From contig NZ_KZ614146.1 in NCBI RefSeq assembly GCF_002886185.1, forward strand, positions 2,712,930-2,776,929: 64,000 bases of DNA, written 5' to 3'. A program made the translations under genes and the position numbers. Each line of letters begins with the position of its first letter. Within the stretch, counting starts at the first letter, position 1. Under the pieces are notes generated by a model. That model ran no database searches. It was given only the letters and a program-made list of their open reading frames with translations, and had not been told where the DNA came from. This document shows, one piece after another, positions 1 through 8,770 of this stretch. This DNA is from Salipaludibacillus neizhouensis. Lineage in GTDB: Bacteria; Bacillota; Bacilli; Bacillales; Salisediminibacteriaceae.

Positions 1-272
1 ACCGCAGCTGCAAAACTTAGTCCGGTAGAACCGCAAATTTTCCCTATTTCTTCAACAGCTAAAATATAGGAAGTTGTATCGCCTCCCGCTCCTCCATATT
101 TTTCAGGAAAAGGAATTCCTAAAAGGCCTAGCTTACCGATTTTCTCGAAAACCTCAATTGGAAACCTTCCCGTCCGATCAATTTCATCTGCAATCGGAGC
201 TATTTCCTTTTGCGCAAAATCACGCACCATTTCTCGAACCATTTCCTGCTCTTTAGTAAATGAAAAATCCAA
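1..272 (-). CDS. Acyl-CoA dehydrogenase, N-terminal part (cut by window edge)
   Basis: The first 90 residues of an acyl-CoA dehydrogenase, the flavoenzyme that introduces the alpha-beta double bond in fatty-acid or branched-chain acyl-CoA oxidation. The visible part is the helical N-terminal domain: it opens MDFSFTKEQEMVREMVRDFA and contains the family stretch LGLLGIPFPEKYGG followed by the SYILAVEEIGK helix. The start is a TTG at 272-270, about eight bases after an AAAGGAG ribosome site; no ATG fits the frame there. The FAD-binding and catalytic parts lie outside the window, so substrate class (short-chain, butyryl, isovaleryl) cannot be decided. It lies downstream of nadA on the same strand but is separated from it by two hairpins. 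Confidence 0.85.
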   Translation of the reverse strand, partial: MDFSFTKEQEMVREMVRDFAQKEIAPIADEIDRTGRFPIEVFEKIGKLGLLGIPFPEKYGGAGGDTTSYILAVEEIGKICGSTGLSFAAA

Positions 273-317
273 TCCATCACTCCTTTAATAAATATAAGGG
301 CTTTCATTACTATACAG

Positions 318-354
318 AAAAAACCTAATCTGACTTTGTAATCGTTCAGATTAG
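318..354 (-). terminator. Rho-independent terminator upstream of acyl-CoA dehydrogenase
   Basis: On the minus strand a 9-bp perfect stem (CTAATCTGA / TCAGATTAG) with a 12-nt loop is followed by GG and six T. It separates the nad operon from the acyl-CoA dehydrogenase gene. Confidence 0.75.
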
Positions 355-408
355 ATCTATACCTACTATAATTATAATCATTAAATTCAGAATTGTAAAA
401 CTAATTTA

Positions 409-439
409 GTAGCACCTATGACTGATAGTCAGGTGCTAC
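409..439 (-). terminator. Hairpin just after nadA
   Basis: A 9-bp perfect stem GTAGCACCT / AGGTGCTAC with a 13-nt loop, 12 bases past the nadA stop. The T-rich tract after it is weak, so it may only stabilise or pause. The same GTAGCACCTA hairpin core forms the central stem of the dispersed palindromic repeat found elsewhere in this window. Confidence 0.55.
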
Positions 440-450
440 CTAAATATTCT

Positions 451-1551
451 TTAATCATTAACTAGCATTCGATCTATCGCCAGTTTAGCCTCTTGTGCGA
501 CTTGATGGTCAACACGTATTTGATTTGGTATTCTTCCCTCATATAACTCATCAAGGGCCCACACTAAATGCGGTAAATCAATTCGATTCATCGTTAAACA
601 AGGACACATTTCTGGATTTAAAGAGACAATTGACTGGTCTGGAAATTGTTTTATTAACCGTTTTACAAGGTTCATTTCTGTTCCGATAGCCCATTTTGCC
701 CCTTTAGGTGCTTGCCTTACTTGTTCGATAATGAAACGGGTAGATCCAGCTAGATCAGCCGCTTGCGTGACTTCCCATGAACACTCTGGATGCACAAGAA
801 TTTTTCTCTCAGGGTCTTTTTCCCGTAAGGACCACACATGATCGATTCTAAAATTTTCATGAACGGAACAATGGCCTTTCCAAAGAATCATTTTAGGATC
901 TAATACATCTTCTTCCATCTCTTCCTTGTGCGGATTCCATACGACCATTTCATTCAATGAAATACCCATATCATAAGCGGTATTTCTGCCTAAATGTTGA
1001 TCAGGTAAAAATAAAATTCTTTTTTTCTGTGAAAAAGCCCAATGCAGCATTTTCTCCGCATTTGATGAAGTAACCGTAGCACCACCGTGTCGACCAACAA
1101 ATGCTTTTATTTCTGCAGAAGAGTTAACGTAGGTTATAGGTATGATAGTGTCCCCATAAATACTTGTCAGCTTTTCCCACGCTTTTTCAGTCTGTGCTCT
1201 ATTCGCCATATCTGCCATGGAACAGCCAGCACGTAAATCTGGTAATATCACACGTTGATTTTCATTTGCTAGTATATCTGCCGTTTCCGCCATGAAGTGA
1301 ACACCGCAAAAAATAATGTAAGATGCTTCCGTATTAGCCGCTGAAACTTGGGCTAATTGCAAGGAATCACCTGTGGCATCAGCAAATTGAATAACGTCAT
1401 CCCGCTGATAATGATGACCCGGTATGAACAAGTCTTTACCGAAGTATTTCTTTAGTTTCCAAACTTTTTCAATCAACTCTTTATCGGTCGCTTCCTTATA
1501 CTTAACAGGTAGTTGTGGCTGAACTTCTTGAAATATATCATTAAGAAGCAT
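451..1551 (-). CDS. nadA: Quinolinate synthase NadA
   Basis: Condenses iminoaspartate with dihydroxyacetone phosphate to quinolinate in NAD de novo synthesis; a cytosolic [4Fe-4S] enzyme. The 366 residues match the Gram-positive type. Cysteines that fit the three cluster ligands are at C110 ([10 protein letters not shown]), C228 ([10 protein letters not shown]) and C318 ([10 protein letters not shown]). The start ATG at 1551 follows AAAGGAGGGAG. It is the last gene of nadB-nadC-nadA and overlaps the end of nadC by 11 bases, implying translational coupling. The cluster is probably assembled by the divergent nifS product, as in B. subtilis. Confidence 0.97.
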   Translation of the reverse strand: MLLNDIFQEVQPQLPVKYKEATDKELIEKVWKLKKYFGKDLFIPGHHYQRDDVIQFADATGDSLQLAQVSAANTEASYIIFCGVHFMAETADILANENQRVILPDLRAGCSMADMANRAQTEKAWEKLTSIYGDTIIPITYVNSSAEIKAFVGRHGGATVTSSNAEKMLHWAFSQKKRILFLPDQHLGRNTAYDMGISLNEMVVWNPHKEEMEEDVLDPKMILWKGHCSVHENFRIDHVWSLREKDPERKILVHPECSWEVTQAADLAGSTRFIIEQVRQAPKGAKWAIGTEMNLVKRLIKQFPDQSIVSLNPEMCPCLTMNRIDLPHLVWALDELYEGRIPNQIRVDHQVAQEAKLAIDRMLVND

Positions 1552-2395
1552 TTGTAACTCCCTCCTTTACGGATACATTAAAGCTAATATCTAATGCTGT
1601 TGCAGAATGAGTTAACGCACCCATAGAAATGTAATCTACCCCTGCTTTTGCATAAGCTTCTAATTGATCTTCCGTCATTCCCCCGGAAACTTCTGTTGTG
1701 ATGTAAGAAGGAATCATTTTGCACCAAGTCGTAGCTTCTTCAATAGAGCAATTATCCAACATAATCACATCAACGCCTGCTTTAATTGCTTCCTCTAGTT
1801 GAAGCAAATTTTCTATCTCAACTTCAATCTTTCTCATATGACCAATAGACTGCTTCACTTTTGTCACAGCTCTTGTAACCGATCCTGCTTGGGTAATATG
1901 ATTATCTTTAATCAAAATAGCATCATCCAGACCGAATCTGTGGTTCCAACCTCCTCCACACCTTACAGCATACTTTTCCAACATTCGCAGACCGGGGGTT
2001 GTCTTTCTTGTGTCACATATTTTTGTTTCTGTCCCCTTCACTTTGGAAACCGATACCGCGGTTTTTGTAGCTATACCAGATAATCGTTGTATCAGATTTA
2101 AAGCCACCCTTTCTGTACTTAAGAGGTCAACGATCGGACCGGATACCTTCGCAAAAATTTCTCCGGATTCAAGTAGATCACCGTCACTTTTCAAAAGTGT
2201 AAGTTCAATCTTTGCCGAAACTAATTCATAGATCGATTGAAGAACTTTCTCTCCACAAAAAATTCCTGGCTCTTTCGCTAAAAATTCCGCCTCTCCCCAC
2301 TCATCTTCAAATATTGCTTGAGATGTTTGATCGCCATAACCAATATCTTCTTGCAAAAAATTAGATAACTGTTGCTTTAATAAAAGCTGATTCAT
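1541..2395 (-). CDS. nadC: Nicotinate-nucleotide diphosphorylase (carboxylating) NadC
   Basis: Quinolinate phosphoribosyltransferase: converts quinolinate and PRPP to nicotinate mononucleotide, CO2 and PPi. At 284 residues it is full length. The family's [10 protein letters not shown] segment (about residues 128-137), [17 protein letters not shown] and the C-terminal VDVIMLDNC and VSGGM phosphate-loop motifs are all visible. The start ATG at 2395 lies behind GAGGAGAG and inside the last codons of nadB (35-base overlap). Middle gene of the NAD operon. Confidence 0.97.
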   Translation of the reverse strand: MNQLLLKQQLSNFLQEDIGYGDQTSQAIFEDEWGEAEFLAKEPGIFCGEKVLQSIYELVSAKIELTLLKSDGDLLESGEIFAKVSGPIVDLLSTERVALNLIQRLSGIATKTAVSVSKVKGTETKICDTRKTTPGLRMLEKYAVRCGGGWNHRFGLDDAILIKDNHITQAGSVTRAVTKVKQSIGHMRKIEVEIENLLQLEEAIKAGVDVIMLDNCSIEEATTWCKMIPSYITTEVSGGMTEDQLEAYAKAGVDYISMGALTHSATALDISFNVSVKEGVTNAS

Positions 2396-3884
2396 GTTCT
2401 ACTCTCTCCTCTTCGCTCTGCATAAAGTGAGCACCTATACTTTTTTTTCTATTAAAAGCAGCTTTGGCAATCAAAAAAGCCGTAAGCATCATATTACTTC
2501 GCTCCAACTCTTTTTTACTCCAGCCATTTCTAGTAATAGATTGATACTTTTCTATTTGATAAGATTCAAGCCAACTAAGGAATTCCAGTAATTTTTTCTC
2601 CGTTCTCACCACACCTAATGCACTTGTCACCTGTTTTCTTATGTCACTTTTGGGAGGAAGAAGGCACTTCAAAGAGTTTTCAGAGGTTTGAACAGATTTA
2701 GAAGGCAATCGATCATAGGTTTGCGGTAACCCGCTAATCCATTCTCCCACCCTTTCCCCGAATACAATTGCTTCTAGCAAAGAGTTGCTAGCCAATCGAT
2801 TCGCTCCATGAACACCACTTCCAGCTACTTCGCCTACCGCAAAAAGATTTTGTACACTCGTTCTCCCGTACTCATCTGTTTGCACACCTCCCATATGAAA
2901 ATGTGCCCCTGGACGGACAGGAATCCTTTTCCCTTCCCAATCGACATCGTTGCGCACACACATGTCTTTAATCTGTGGAAAATGTTCATCGACTTTTTGG
3001 ACATCCGTAATATCGAGATAAACATCATTTCCTTTTTCAATGTGTGAATAAAGAACTCTTGCCACAACATCTCTCGGAGCTAAATCTCCTAAAGGATGCT
3101 TGTCATTCATGATTAGTTCCCCTTCGGAGTTTACGAGCTTTGCTCCCTCACCTCGCAGTGCCTCTGAGGCTAAACCGATCACTTTATGATTTGACACAAT
3201 GAGCGTAGGGTGGAACTGAATATATTCTAAGTCTAGTAATCTTGCACCAGCCCGGTAAGCTAAAGCAATACCGTCTCCTGTAATCGTTTCATCGTTACTG
3301 GATTCCTGAAACAATCCTCCTAAGCCTCCAGTTGCCAAAATAGTTTGGTCTGCATAGAGTTCTTGTGTATCTCCCTGTTCATCTTGTATGAGTGCTCCGA
3401 TACACGCGTCTTCCTCAATAATAAGATCGATGACAATACAGTTTTCTATCATGTGAAGTTTATCACGTAATTGTCCAGAAAAATAATTCATCGTACGATC
3501 TCCTGTTCGGTCTCCGCCCGCATGAACGATTCTCCGTTGACTATGGGCCCCTTCTTTTCCAAGAGAAAAACTGCCATCTAATGTTTTGTCAAATAATAAT
3601 CCGTTGTTTATCCAACATTTCAGTCGCTTAGGTCCTTCATTAACTAATATATCTACTAGTACGCGGTTATTTTGAAAACAGCCCGCATGTAATGTATCCT
3701 CCATGTGTAGAGTTGGTGAATCCTCTTCACTAAGGGCAACAGCGATACCTCCTTGTGCTCTCCAGGAGTTCCCCTCTGTTTTTCGCCCTTTTAAAACCAT
3801 CGTTACTTGTTTATCTGCGACAAGTTTCGAAGCAGCCATCATCGCAGCTAATCCACCACCTATAATTAAAACATCTGTTTTCAT
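2361..3884 (-). CDS. nadB: L-aspartate oxidase NadB
   Basis: FAD enzyme that oxidises L-aspartate to iminoaspartate, first step of NAD synthesis. The Rossmann motif is at the very N-terminus (DVLIIGGGLAAM). Further family marks are RAQGGIAVAL, the GGDRTGDRTMNYF segment, EYIQFHPT and HMGGVQTDEYGRT, with the C-terminal helical domain intact. The reading frame is open back to a GTG at 3896, but the ATG at 3884 has the better spacing from AAGGTG and is chosen. First gene of the operon; its promoter faces nifS across a 94-base gap carrying two putative NiaR boxes. Confidence 0.97.
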   Translation of the reverse strand: MKTDVLIIGGGLAAMMAASKLVADKQVTMVLKGRKTEGNSWRAQGGIAVALSEEDSPTLHMEDTLHAGCFQNNRVLVDILVNEGPKRLKCWINNGLLFDKTLDGSFSLGKEGAHSQRRIVHAGGDRTGDRTMNYFSGQLRDKLHMIENCIVIDLIIEEDACIGALIQDEQGDTQELYADQTILATGGLGGLFQESSNDETITGDGIALAYRAGARLLDLEYIQFHPTLIVSNHKVIGLASEALRGEGAKLVNSEGELIMNDKHPLGDLAPRDVVARVLYSHIEKGNDVYLDITDVQKVDEHFPQIKDMCVRNDVDWEGKRIPVRPGAHFHMGGVQTDEYGRTSVQNLFAVGEVAGSGVHGANRLASNSLLEAIVFGERVGEWISGLPQTYDRLPSKSVQTSENSLKCLLPPKSDIRKQVTSALGVVRTEKKLLEFLSWLESYQIEKYQSITRNGWSKKELERSNMMLTAFLIAKAAFNRKKSIGAHFMQSEEERVEHESAFIKATVI

Positions 3885-3907
3885 CAAATAAATCACCTTA
3901 ATCTTTA

Positions 3908-3959
3908 CATGTGTCTTGACACCTATATTTACATAAAATTAAACTAATGACAAGACATT
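3908..3959. promoter_or_regulatory. Divergent nadB / nifS promoters with two putative NiaR (NadR/YrxA) operators
   Basis: Box 1, GTGTCTTGACAC at 3911-3922, is a palindrome (arms GTGTC/GACAC). Box 2, AATGACAAGACATT at 3946-3959, is the same motif in the other orientation with one arm mismatch. Box 1 contains the rightward -35 TTGACA (3916-3921; possible -10 TAAACT after 18 bases). Box 2 contains TTGTCA on the minus strand, a plausible leftward -35 for nadB. The niaR gene encoding the likely nicotinate-responsive repressor is 1.2 kb away. Repressor identity is inferred from family knowledge and location. Confidence 0.7.
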
Positions 3960-3978
3960 TTAAGAAAAGGTGATTTTT

Positions 3979-5109
3979 ATGATATATTTAGACCATGCAG
4001 CAACGACTCCTATTTCAGAAAACGCAGTAAATACTTGGATAAAAGCGAATGATTCCTTTTTTGCCAATACGAGCAGTCTTCATGAACCGGGAGAGGTTGC
4101 CAACCAGCTACTAACTACTTGTCAACGTCAGTTAGCGACCCTTCTTGACTGTCAATCTGACGAAATTTATTTTACAAGCGGAGGAACAGAGTCGAACCAT
4201 TTAGCTTTAGAGAGTCTATATCTAGCAAACAAACATAAAGGAAATCACGTGATTACTTCATCCATTGAACACCCTTCTGTTCATTCTTTTTTTCACCAGC
4301 TTGAGGAAAAAGGGGTGGAGGTTACCTATTTGCCGGTTGATCACCACGGACTCATAGACATCGAAGAAGTAAAAAAAGCGACTAGAAATGATACTTTTCT
4401 GGCATCGATTCAACATGTAAATGCGGAAATTGGTACCATTCAACCGTTAGCACAATTGGGAGATTGGTTTAAAGAACGTGCGATCATCTTTCATAGTGAT
4501 TGTGTGCAATCGTTTGGAAAAATCCCTATCAATACACCCGCTTTTTCTGTTGACGCCATTTCTATATCAAGTCATAAAATTTATGGACCAAAAGGTGTTG
4601 GAGCCGTTTTTCTCTCTAATAAAGTGAATTGGTCTAAAATACGTCCTTTAACCTCTCACCAACAGGGTTTTCGGCCTGGCACACTAAATATCCCGGGAAT
4701 TGCGAGCTTTACACAAGCTTCCGTTGATATTCATGAACAATTGGAGGACAGACGAATACAAGCCTGGAGTCTTCGTGAGGGGTTCATAAGCGCGATAGCT
4801 CCGTTAGGTGACAAGCTTCGGATTGAGGGACATCCTTTAAAGTCTAATCAACTTCCATGGATTATTGGAATTTCTATCAAAGGGATTCAGGGACAATATA
4901 TGATGTTATCGCTAGACAGACATAATATCTGTATTTCTACTGGAAGTGCTTGTCAATCAGAGGAATTTGACGCATCATCAGCCATGAATAGCATTTATCT
5001 TAGTGAACAAGACCGATTGCGTTTTTTCCGTATCTCATTCGGGAAACATACAACAAAACAGGATCTCAGCCTTACAGCAACAAAAATACTGGAAATATCG
5101 AAGGAATAA
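3979..5109 (+). CDS. nifS: NifS-type cysteine desulfurase of the NAD locus
   Basis: PLP enzyme that takes sulfur from cysteine. The NAD-locus paralogue is known in Bacillus to supply sulfur for the NadA iron-sulfur cluster. It opens MIYLDHAATTP. The PLP lysine is in SISSHKIYGPKGVGAV (about residue 202) and the persulfide cysteine in CISTGSACQSEEF (about residue 322). About 376 residues. A GTG lies nine bases upstream in frame, but the ATG at 3979 is correctly spaced from AAAAGGTG. Divergent from nadBCA and followed 22 bases later by niaR. Confidence 0.93.
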   Translation: MIYLDHAATTPISENAVNTWIKANDSFFANTSSLHEPGEVANQLLTTCQRQLATLLDCQSDEIYFTSGGTESNHLALESLYLANKHKGNHVITSSIEHPSVHSFFHQLEEKGVEVTYLPVDHHGLIDIEEVKKATRNDTFLASIQHVNAEIGTIQPLAQLGDWFKERAIIFHSDCVQSFGKIPINTPAFSVDAISISSHKIYGPKGVGAVFLSNKVNWSKIRPLTSHQQGFRPGTLNIPGIASFTQASVDIHEQLEDRRIQAWSLREGFISAIAPLGDKLRIEGHPLKSNQLPWIIGISIKGIQGQYMMLSLDRHNICISTGSACQSEEFDASSAMNSIYLSEQDRLRFFRISFGKHTTKQDLSLTATKILEISKE

Positions 5110-5131
5110 TTTATTGGGAGGCATACAATCT

Positions 5132-5683
5132 ATGAAATCAAAGAAAAAGTGGCTTGGGGACGAACGCCGCGAAGAAATTATTTCTTTATTGAGGCAAGAC
5201 AATATTCCGTTGACCGGAGGACAGTTGGCAGAATACTTAAATGTCAGTCGTCAGGTGATTGTTCAGGATATTTCGCTATTAAAAGCGAAAAATATATCCA
5301 TTTTAGCAACGAGCCAAGGGTACGTATTAACCGAGGATAACGCCAACGAACATGCAATCACTCGGATCGTCCCTAGTTATCATCGACCGGAAGATACAGA
5401 GCAGGAACTTCTTATCCTTGTAGATCAAGGGGTGCTCGTAAGAGATGTGAAAGTGGAACATCCGATTTATGGAGATTTAACGGCCAGTGTCATGGTCAGT
5501 AATAGAAAGGAAGTTTATCAATTCATAAAAAATATTCAGAAAACTAATGCCAGTTACTTGTCCGAATTAACCGATGGAATCCACCTTCACACACTTGAGG
5601 CTAAATCAGAACAAGATTTGGATGATGCTGAAAGAGCCATGGATCAAGCAGGGTTTTTATTGACAGACAACACAAAACACTGA
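5132..5683 (+). CDS. niaR: Transcriptional repressor NiaR (YrxA), NAD synthesis
   Basis: 183 residues. An N-terminal winged HTH of the HTH_11 type (about residues 8-65: RREEIISLLRQDNIPLTGGQ, then LAEYLNVSRQVIVQDISLL) is followed by a 3H domain with its conserved histidines (YHRPEDTEQE, VEHPIYGDL, GIHLHTLE). The family represses nad and niacin-uptake genes when nicotinic acid is present. The start ATG at 5132 follows TTGGGAGG. The frame is open further upstream inside nifS, but that extension lacks a ribosome site and homology. Co-transcribed with nifS; it probably acts on the boxes at 3908-3959. Confidence 0.92.
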   Translation: MKSKKKWLGDERREEIISLLRQDNIPLTGGQLAEYLNVSRQVIVQDISLLKAKNISILATSQGYVLTEDNANEHAITRIVPSYHRPEDTEQELLILVDQGVLVRDVKVEHPIYGDLTASVMVSNRKEVYQFIKNIQKTNASYLSELTDGIHLHTLEAKSEQDLDDAERAMDQAGFLLTDNTKH

Positions 5684-5686
5684 TTA

Positions 5687-6418
5687 TTACCAAAAAGTAA
5701 GAATATCAATAATGCCAATAAAGATCATAAATGACCCTGCTAAACGTTGAACGAAAAAACCAATTTCACGCCCTTTTTTCAATATCGCTCCCCCTAAACC
5801 GAGGTACCAAATAACAAAGATAACAAATAGAAATGGTATAGAGGTGCCGATTGCAAAAACACTCGGCATGATTACACCATAGCTAGTTGACAAAGTTAAT
5901 GGCATAAGCAATACAAAAAAGAGAATAAACATGGTTGGACAAAAACCTAGAGAAAAACTAAAACCAAGCATGAAAGCTCCCCACTTCCCACGTTGTCGGG
6001 TTGTTCCATGTTTTTGTTTCCATAACTGTAAATTCCATTTCATCGCAAAAAAACCTATCATATATAAACCTATGAGGATAAGAACGGGTCCAAGCACCTT
6101 TCTCATTGGTTCAAAAAACAAAGGAAGTTGCCGTTGAAATTCCTGGCCTAAAAGTACTACAACTAACCCCAATGCCGAGAAAGCAACTATCTTTCCCAAG
6201 ACATAATAAAGCGTATCAGACCAGGAGATTCCCTTTTTCAAAGAGTTCGTTCCATATAATGTAATAGCACTCACATTCCCGGAAAACTGACAAGGGGCTA
6301 GAGCTCCTACTAATCCTAATAATAACGCAAACAGCAATGGGAAAGACTCCACACTATTTGCCGCGTTCATAAATGGTTCTCTTAACAATTGACTTATACT
6401 ATCAATATAATCATACAT
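5687..6418 (-). CDS. DsbD/CcdA-like polytopic membrane protein (sulfite exporter TauE/SafE or cytochrome c biogenesis type)
   Basis: 243 residues, six or seven hydrophobic segments. After the first helix comes GLVGALAPCQFSGNVSAI and in the fourth SLGFCPTMFILFFVLL. These APC and FCPT motifs are typical of the CcdA/DsbD transmembrane family, whose two cysteines shuttle reducing equivalents across the membrane. Relatives are also annotated as UreH-like or heavy-metal-linked transporters, so the substrate is not assigned. The frame is open to a TTG at 6442, but AGGAG precedes the ATG at 6418. It converges with niaR (three bases between the two stops). Confidence 0.75.
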   Translation of the reverse strand: MYDYIDSISQLLREPFMNAANSVESFPLLFALLLGLVGALAPCQFSGNVSAITLYGTNSLKKGISWSDTLYYVLGKIVAFSALGLVVVLLGQEFQRQLPLFFEPMRKVLGPVLILIGLYMIGFFAMKWNLQLWKQKHGTTRQRGKWGAFMLGFSFSLGFCPTMFILFFVLLMPLTLSTSYGVIMPSVFAIGTSIPFLFVIFVIWYLGLGGAILKKGREIGFFVQRLAGSFMIFIGIIDILTFW

Positions 6419-6480
6419 AGTCCCATCTCCTAGCCTAACCAAATAATATCTTTCAAGAAGCCAGTCTTCGTGAACTTTGT

Positions 6481-6567
6481 TAAGAAAAATGCAAAGCGTC
6501 TTTTGTTAAATACAGCGTTATCCTCGCCACCCCGAGTAGCACCTACGAAGTGTAGGTGCTACTCGGG
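6481..6567 (+). repeat. Dispersed palindromic repeat, copy A (5' part only)
   Basis: Begins TAAGAAAAATGC and carries the family's CTTTTGTTAAATACAGCG block, then a hairpin with 16-bp perfect arms (6531-6546 and 6552-6567, CCCGAGTAGCACCTAC and its complement) and a 5-nt loop. After 6567 similarity to other copies ends, so the right half is missing or diverged. Confidence 0.8.
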
Positions 6568-6676
6568 ATAAACACTGAAGCGTTGCCCACGGAAAATGTT
6601 CGCCTAAAGCGAATTTAGGTCTACCTCTTCTCTTGCAAAACATTTATTGTAGAATTCTCTTGGCATCATTTTAGCA

Positions 6677-6720
6677 TAAAAAAGAAGAGTGAAGGGATTG
6701 TTCAACACAACCCTTCACTC
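6677..6720 (-). terminator. Terminator of bmrCD operon
   Basis: A 10-bp perfect stem (GAGTGAAGGG / CCCTTCACTC) with a 14-nt loop. On the minus strand it is followed after CTTC by a run of T, 37 bases past the bmrD stop. Confidence 0.85.
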
Positions 6721-6757
6721 ATCTTATGAAAAATCAGGACGAACTATGACTATGCAT

Positions 6758-8770
6758 TTAACTTGCAGAATCTTTCCTCGTCCCTTTCTGCAGTTGATAC
6801 ATATGGTAGTATTTTCCTTCTCGCTGCATCAACGCATCATGATCTCCTTGTTCAACGATTTCCCCTCTGTTTAATACGAATATTTTATCAGCCTTGCGGA
6901 TAGTGGAAAGTCGGTGAGCAATAACAAAGGTTGTTCTTCCTTCTTTTACGACATCTAAAGCCTGTTGAATTAACTCTTCCGTATCCGTATCTATGTTCGC
7001 AGTTGCTTCATCGAGTATTAATATAGGTGGATCGTAAACTAGTGCTCTTGCAAATGAAATCAGCTGTCGTTGCCCTGCCGATAGCGTACTTCCTTTTTCT
7101 TTCACCTCTTCATCCAATCCATTCGGTAACCCATCTAACATCTCATGGGCACCAACCTTTTCAAGCGCATCCAGAATTCGCTCGCGGGAAATAGAGGCAT
7201 CATTCATACTAACGTTCGTTGCTATCGTGCCGGTAAATAAAAATGGGTCTTGGAGAACGATAGCCATATGCTCTCTTAATTCTTGTTTAGTCATGGAATG
7301 AATATCAATGCCATCAACTTTTATGGTACCTTTTTGATGATCATAAAAGCGAAATAAAATATTCATAATTGAACTTTTTCCTGAGCCTGTATGTCCTACA
7401 AAGGCAAAGGTTTCCCCTCTTTTAGCCGAGAATGAGATATTTTTCAATACATACTCATCTTTTTTGTAAGCAAATGAAACATCTTCAAATTGTACATCTC
7501 CATGAAACCTTGGTCGATGACTTTCTAATAATTCTGTGCCTGGTTCATCCATCAGTTTAAATACTCGTTCGCCGGCAATTCTCGCTTCCTCTAGCTGTGC
7601 CAATTGGTTGACAATACCATTAACCGGTTCAAACAGACGATTAATGTAATCAACAAAAGCATAAACGACTCCAAGACTGATGACCATACCAACTCCTAAT
7701 GATCCCCCTCCGAAATACCAAATAAGTGCAACAAAAGCGATATTTCGAACAAGATTCAGCAAATTAAACGAAGTCATTGCGTTCAAAGAAAGCAGTTTAT
7801 TATTGTACTTGAAATGTTCTTCATTAAGCTTTTCAAATTCAACGGCTACTTCTTTCTCTCTTCCGAAGGCTTGCACAATTGGCATTCCTTGAATGTTTTC
7901 ATTAATTGACCCATTAATTTCACTAATCTTTTCACGAATGACGCGATTGTATTTTCCAGCAAACTTCCGATAAAATATCATCCAAAGTATCAAAATCGGG
8001 ACTATTAAAAGCGTTGCCCAAGCTAAACGAGTGTCTAATAAAAATAACGCAATAAAAATTCCTGTCATATAAATGATACTAGTAAAGAAAGTAGCTAAAA
8101 CACGGACGTAAAGCTCACGAATTGCTTCTGTATCATTTGTCACTCTTGCAACAATTTTACCAGTAGGTTGCTTATCAAAGTATTCGATAGGAAGTTCATG
8201 GATTTTTGCAAACACATCTTCCCGCATTCTTTTAATAATACGATTTGCTGATATTTGTAACCATAGACTCTGATAATAATGAAATATAGCGGAGATAATG
8301 ATTAAAACTAAATATCCCCCCAGAAGCATCATAATGAAAGCTACTTCCTGTTGAAAAAAAAGATATATTTCTTGCTGAGTCATTGGCGTAGCCTCATAAC
8401 TGTTTTGATCCTCGCCCCTCTCAATGGTAAGTACACCATTTTCATATGTTCTTTCCCCATCAAAGGCAATCGCCTCATCAACAAAATAATACGTTAAACC
8501 AATTTGGAGTAGGTTTACTTCCTCGTCCTCTGACCACTTCGTTTCCATTCGGTCACTACGAGTAAATTCTCGGTTGTTATATACTACGTCGCCATCTTCT
8601 TGTTCCACCCAAGGTTGTTCAATTCCCATGATATGTTTGTCAATCATCGTTTTTGCAATAAAAGGTCCTGTTAATTCCGCAGCCGCTGCAATAGATAAAA
8701 ACAGAAGGGCAACTAAAATTGTTCGCTTCGCTTGGAGAGCATAGTTAAAAAGCCTTTTCCCTACGTTCAT
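6758..8770 (-). CDS. bmrD: Multidrug ABC exporter subunit BmrD (YheH)
   Basis: 670-residue half-transporter: six-helix ABC exporter domain (about 1-390) with a large extracytoplasmic insert after helix 1 (about residues 50-130) typical of BmrD, then the nucleotide-binding domain. Walker A GHTGSGKSS, signature TLSAGQRQL, Walker B ILILDEAT with the catalytic glutamate, and the H-loop IAHRLSTI are all canonical. Forms a heterodimer with BmrC, whose own site is degenerate. Start ATG overlaps the bmrC stop by four bases. The gene is under control of the leader at 10561-10930. Confidence 0.92.
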   Translation of the reverse strand: MNVGKRLFNYALQAKRTILVALLFLSIAAAAELTGPFIAKTMIDKHIMGIEQPWVEQEDGDVVYNNREFTRSDRMETKWSEDEEVNLLQIGLTYYFVDEAIAFDGERTYENGVLTIERGEDQNSYEATPMTQQEIYLFFQQEVAFIMMLLGGYLVLIIISAIFHYYQSLWLQISANRIIKRMREDVFAKIHELPIEYFDKQPTGKIVARVTNDTEAIRELYVRVLATFFTSIIYMTGIFIALFLLDTRLAWATLLIVPILILWMIFYRKFAGKYNRVIREKISEINGSINENIQGMPIVQAFGREKEVAVEFEKLNEEHFKYNNKLLSLNAMTSFNLLNLVRNIAFVALIWYFGGGSLGVGMVISLGVVYAFVDYINRLFEPVNGIVNQLAQLEEARIAGERVFKLMDEPGTELLESHRPRFHGDVQFEDVSFAYKKDEYVLKNISFSAKRGETFAFVGHTGSGKSSIMNILFRFYDHQKGTIKVDGIDIHSMTKQELREHMAIVLQDPFLFTGTIATNVSMNDASISRERILDALEKVGAHEMLDGLPNGLDEEVKEKGSTLSAGQRQLISFARALVYDPPILILDEATANIDTDTEELIQQALDVVKEGRTTFVIAHRLSTIRKADKIFVLNRGEIVEQGDHDALMQREGKYYHMYQLQKGTRKDSAS

